In this document: one piece after another, positions 7,694 to 8,752 of the stretch
Layout of the letters: each line of letters opens with the position of its first letter
Numbering within the stretch: position 1 is the stretch's first letter
Origin: an uncultured bacterium
Lineage (GTDB): Bacteria > Patescibacteria > JAEDAM01 > Absconditabacterales > Absconditicoccaceae
NCBI GenBank assembly: GCA_937950065.1
Contig: CALFEN010000104.1
Location: 1 to 8,752 of the forward strand
DNA: 8,752 bases
Reading direction: 5' to 3'
Position numbers and translations under genes: made by a program
Notes under the pieces: model-generated
The model's input: only the letters and a program-made list of their open reading frames with translations
What the model was told of the DNA's origin: nothing
The model's database searches: none

Positions 7694-8032
7694 CTAATTT
7701 AGTAAAGTTGAAAGTTCATTTATAATGTTTTGTGTCATACTATTTAATCATATAATTACCTCCACATCTTCATTATCTATTTTTCATCTTAATTTTATAA
7801 TTTTATCATCTATTTCCACAGACAAAGTGTTTCAGTTATCATCAGTAATCTCCTGTGTTCATTGTTTTAAAGCTTTTTGTGCATAATCTTCATCAAGTAT
7901 ATCTGCTATAGTATCAGAAAATTTTCATTTGGAAAATACAAATCTTAAAACTTTATCAAGACCTAGTAACTCCAAATATGATTTTCAATTATCCCTCCCG
8001 ATAGTAATATTTTTTCAAATAGTCTTTTTCAT
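7694..8032 (-). CDS. Small protein of unknown family, first tandem paralog (P1)
   Basis: A 112-residue protein, the shortest of the four paralogs, with seven TGA (Gly) codons. It opens MKKTIGKNITIGRDNGKSYL, followed by RFVFSKG and TIADIL (41-46), then LSVEIDDKIIKLRGKID, a strand EVIIGL and a C-terminal helix NIINELSTLLN. The pattern reads as two blocks of several strands followed by a helix. A distant resemblance to ssDNA-binding PUR-alpha/Whirly-type folds is conceivable but is only an inference. The ATG is 8 bp downstream of the basic protein's stop; no Shine-Dalgarno sequence is visible. Confidence 0.86.
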
Positions 8033-8040
8033 TCTATAAT

Positions 8041-8385
8041 TTATTTAGATCTAACATTTTTCATCATTTTTTTCCTAAGCCAACCTGAAACTGGCACTTC
8101 TACGAAATCAGTACCTCCACTTGGAAGTTTTACATATCTAAAACCATCTGGATCTACTCTTAATCTTGTTTCCCAGCATATTTTCCTTCCTCTCAAAAAC
8201 CGTGTATAATCACGTCCTTTAGGATTTGTTTTTACTCATACTATACCAAGTTCTTTGGCCTCTTCCAATGATGCTAATTTTCTTTTTGGATATTCAAATC
8301 TTTTAGTTCCTTTGAGTCTAGATGCCTGTTTTTGTAATTGTGCTTTTTTTGCGGCTATTCATTTCTTATTTGTTCTTGCTGCCAT
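8041..8385 (-). CDS. Small, highly basic protein of unknown function
   Basis: A 114-residue protein with about 31 Lys+Arg against 10 Asp+Glu (net charge near +21), so a nucleic-acid or ribosome partner is likely. I do not recognise the family. The N-terminal ~35 residues (MAARTNKKGIAAKKAQLQKQ...) look like an extended or helical basic tail. A compact part follows with LEEAKELGIVGV, RFLRGRKICWETRLRV and FRYVKLPSGGTDFVEVPV, ending in the basic MMKNVRSK. Only two TGA codons are used. Codon 62 (8202-8200) is CGG, so the residue may be Trp rather than Arg. It is the first gene of the run leading to aspS, with a candidate promoter at 8420-8447. Confidence 0.85.
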
Positions 8386-8419
8386 TTTTTCAATATCAAA
8401 AATATATAAAAGTTTTTTA

Positions 8420-8447
8420 TTTATACTGATTTTAAAATTTTTTTCAA
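8420..8447 (-). promoter_or_regulatory. Candidate promoter of the basic protein-paralogs-aspS unit
   Basis: On the minus strand, TTGAAA (8447-8442), a 16-bp spacer and TATAAA (8425-8420), located in the 76-bp gap between the DKNYY-like gene and the start at 8385. It is identical in boxes and spacing to the promoter at 1115-1142. No terminator is seen after the DKNYY-like gene, so readthrough into this unit is also possible. Confidence 0.45.
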
Positions 8448-8461
8448 TATATTTTGTTCTC

Positions 8462-8752
8462 TTATTTCTTTATTGGAGTTTTTGTTACATCATCTATTTG
8501 AAAAAAAGAAGAATCTATCTTATATTTATAGTTTTTATCTTTAAAATCATATTCTTGGTTATAATAATTTTCCTCAATCTCTAGAGTATCAAAATCCACA
8601 CCTTCCAATCTAAAATTTCATACATATAAATCTTTACCGTTTGATATATATCGTGTAGGATTTGATTCTACAAATTTAAAATTCTTTTCATTTATTCAGG
8701 AAATTTCCTGTCCACAATAATATATTTTATTCTTACTTCACAAATAATATGA
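8462..8752 (-). CDS. DKNYY-like repeat protein, C-terminal fragment (gene runs off the right edge)
   Basis: The last 96 residues of a minus-strand gene, open to the window edge and ending at TAA (8464-8462), with three TGA (Gly) codons. It is rich in Tyr, Asn, Asp and Lys. The segments YISNGKDLYVGNFRLEGVDF and YDFKDKNYKYKIDSSFF resemble the repeat of DKNYY-family proteins (a DKNxVYY core, then a hydrophobic strand and a G-x-D-xxxF step), a family of unknown function often found in surface or secreted bacterial proteins. The N-terminus, and so any signal peptide, is outside the window. One codon is CGA (8653-8651), possibly Trp. Confidence 0.6.

Noticed and set aside
183..8385. TGA as Trp (code 4) or selenocysteine
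   Set aside because: TGA codons fall on conserved Gly positions and are far too frequent for selenocysteine. TGG is present and used for Trp.
8255..8584. 109-codon plus-strand frame with hydrophobic, membrane-like stretches
   Set aside because: It is antisense to the basic protein gene and the DKNYY-like gene; the hydrophobicity comes from complementing Lys/Asn-rich codons.

Overview
The window is very AT-rich and can only be read with a modified genetic code. Under the standard code every gene is cut into short fragments at TGA. With TGA read as glycine, long uninterrupted frames appear on both strands, and the recoded glycines fall on residues their families conserve: the GHN of the exonuclease Exo II motif, the GNSIG elbow and DG of a patatin, LGTDY and GVSNF of an aldo/keto reductase. 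This is NCBI translation table 25, used by Absconditabacteria (SR1) and Gracilibacteria, small-genome members of the Candidate Phyla Radiation. A single CGG codon lies where aldo/keto reductases have a conserved Trp (IALN-W-L). That suggests CGG (and perhaps CGA) is also read as Trp, which I recall being predicted for Absconditabacteria, so I favour that lineage.

Layout, left to right. Positions 1-84 (minus) hold the first 28 codons of an unidentified gene whose promoter abuts a perfect 15-bp-arm palindrome. Positions 183-1043 (minus) encode an aldo/keto reductase. A divergent promoter region (1044-1169) separates it from a 718-codon plus-strand gene (1170-3326), a DnaQ-type DEDDh exonuclease fused to a DinG-like helicase region with eroded ATPase motifs. 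This gene overlaps tail-to-tail by 14 bp with a minus-strand patatin-like phospholipase gene (3313-4380), which has its own strong promoter (4410-4439).

The right half (4524-8385, minus) looks like one six-gene transcription unit. It runs from a small, strongly basic protein, through four consecutive small proteins of 112, 135, 159 and 141 residues, to aspartyl-tRNA synthetase (aspS), and ends at an intrinsic terminator (4479-4506). The four small proteins are recognisably homologous to one another and I do not recognise their family. This tandem paralog cluster linked to aspS is the most interesting unexplained content. At the right edge (8462-8752) is the 3' end of a gene with a DKNYY-like repeat.

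The genes do not form one obvious pathway: the left half holds metabolic, DNA-processing and lipid-hydrolase genes, the right half a translation enzyme plus unknowns. Start sites throughout lack a clear Shine-Dalgarno sequence, and four of the five proposed promoters share a TTGAAA/TTGATT-16-TATNNN layout. No tRNA, rRNA, CRISPR array or insertion sequence was seen, and no gene-free gap exceeds 150 bp.
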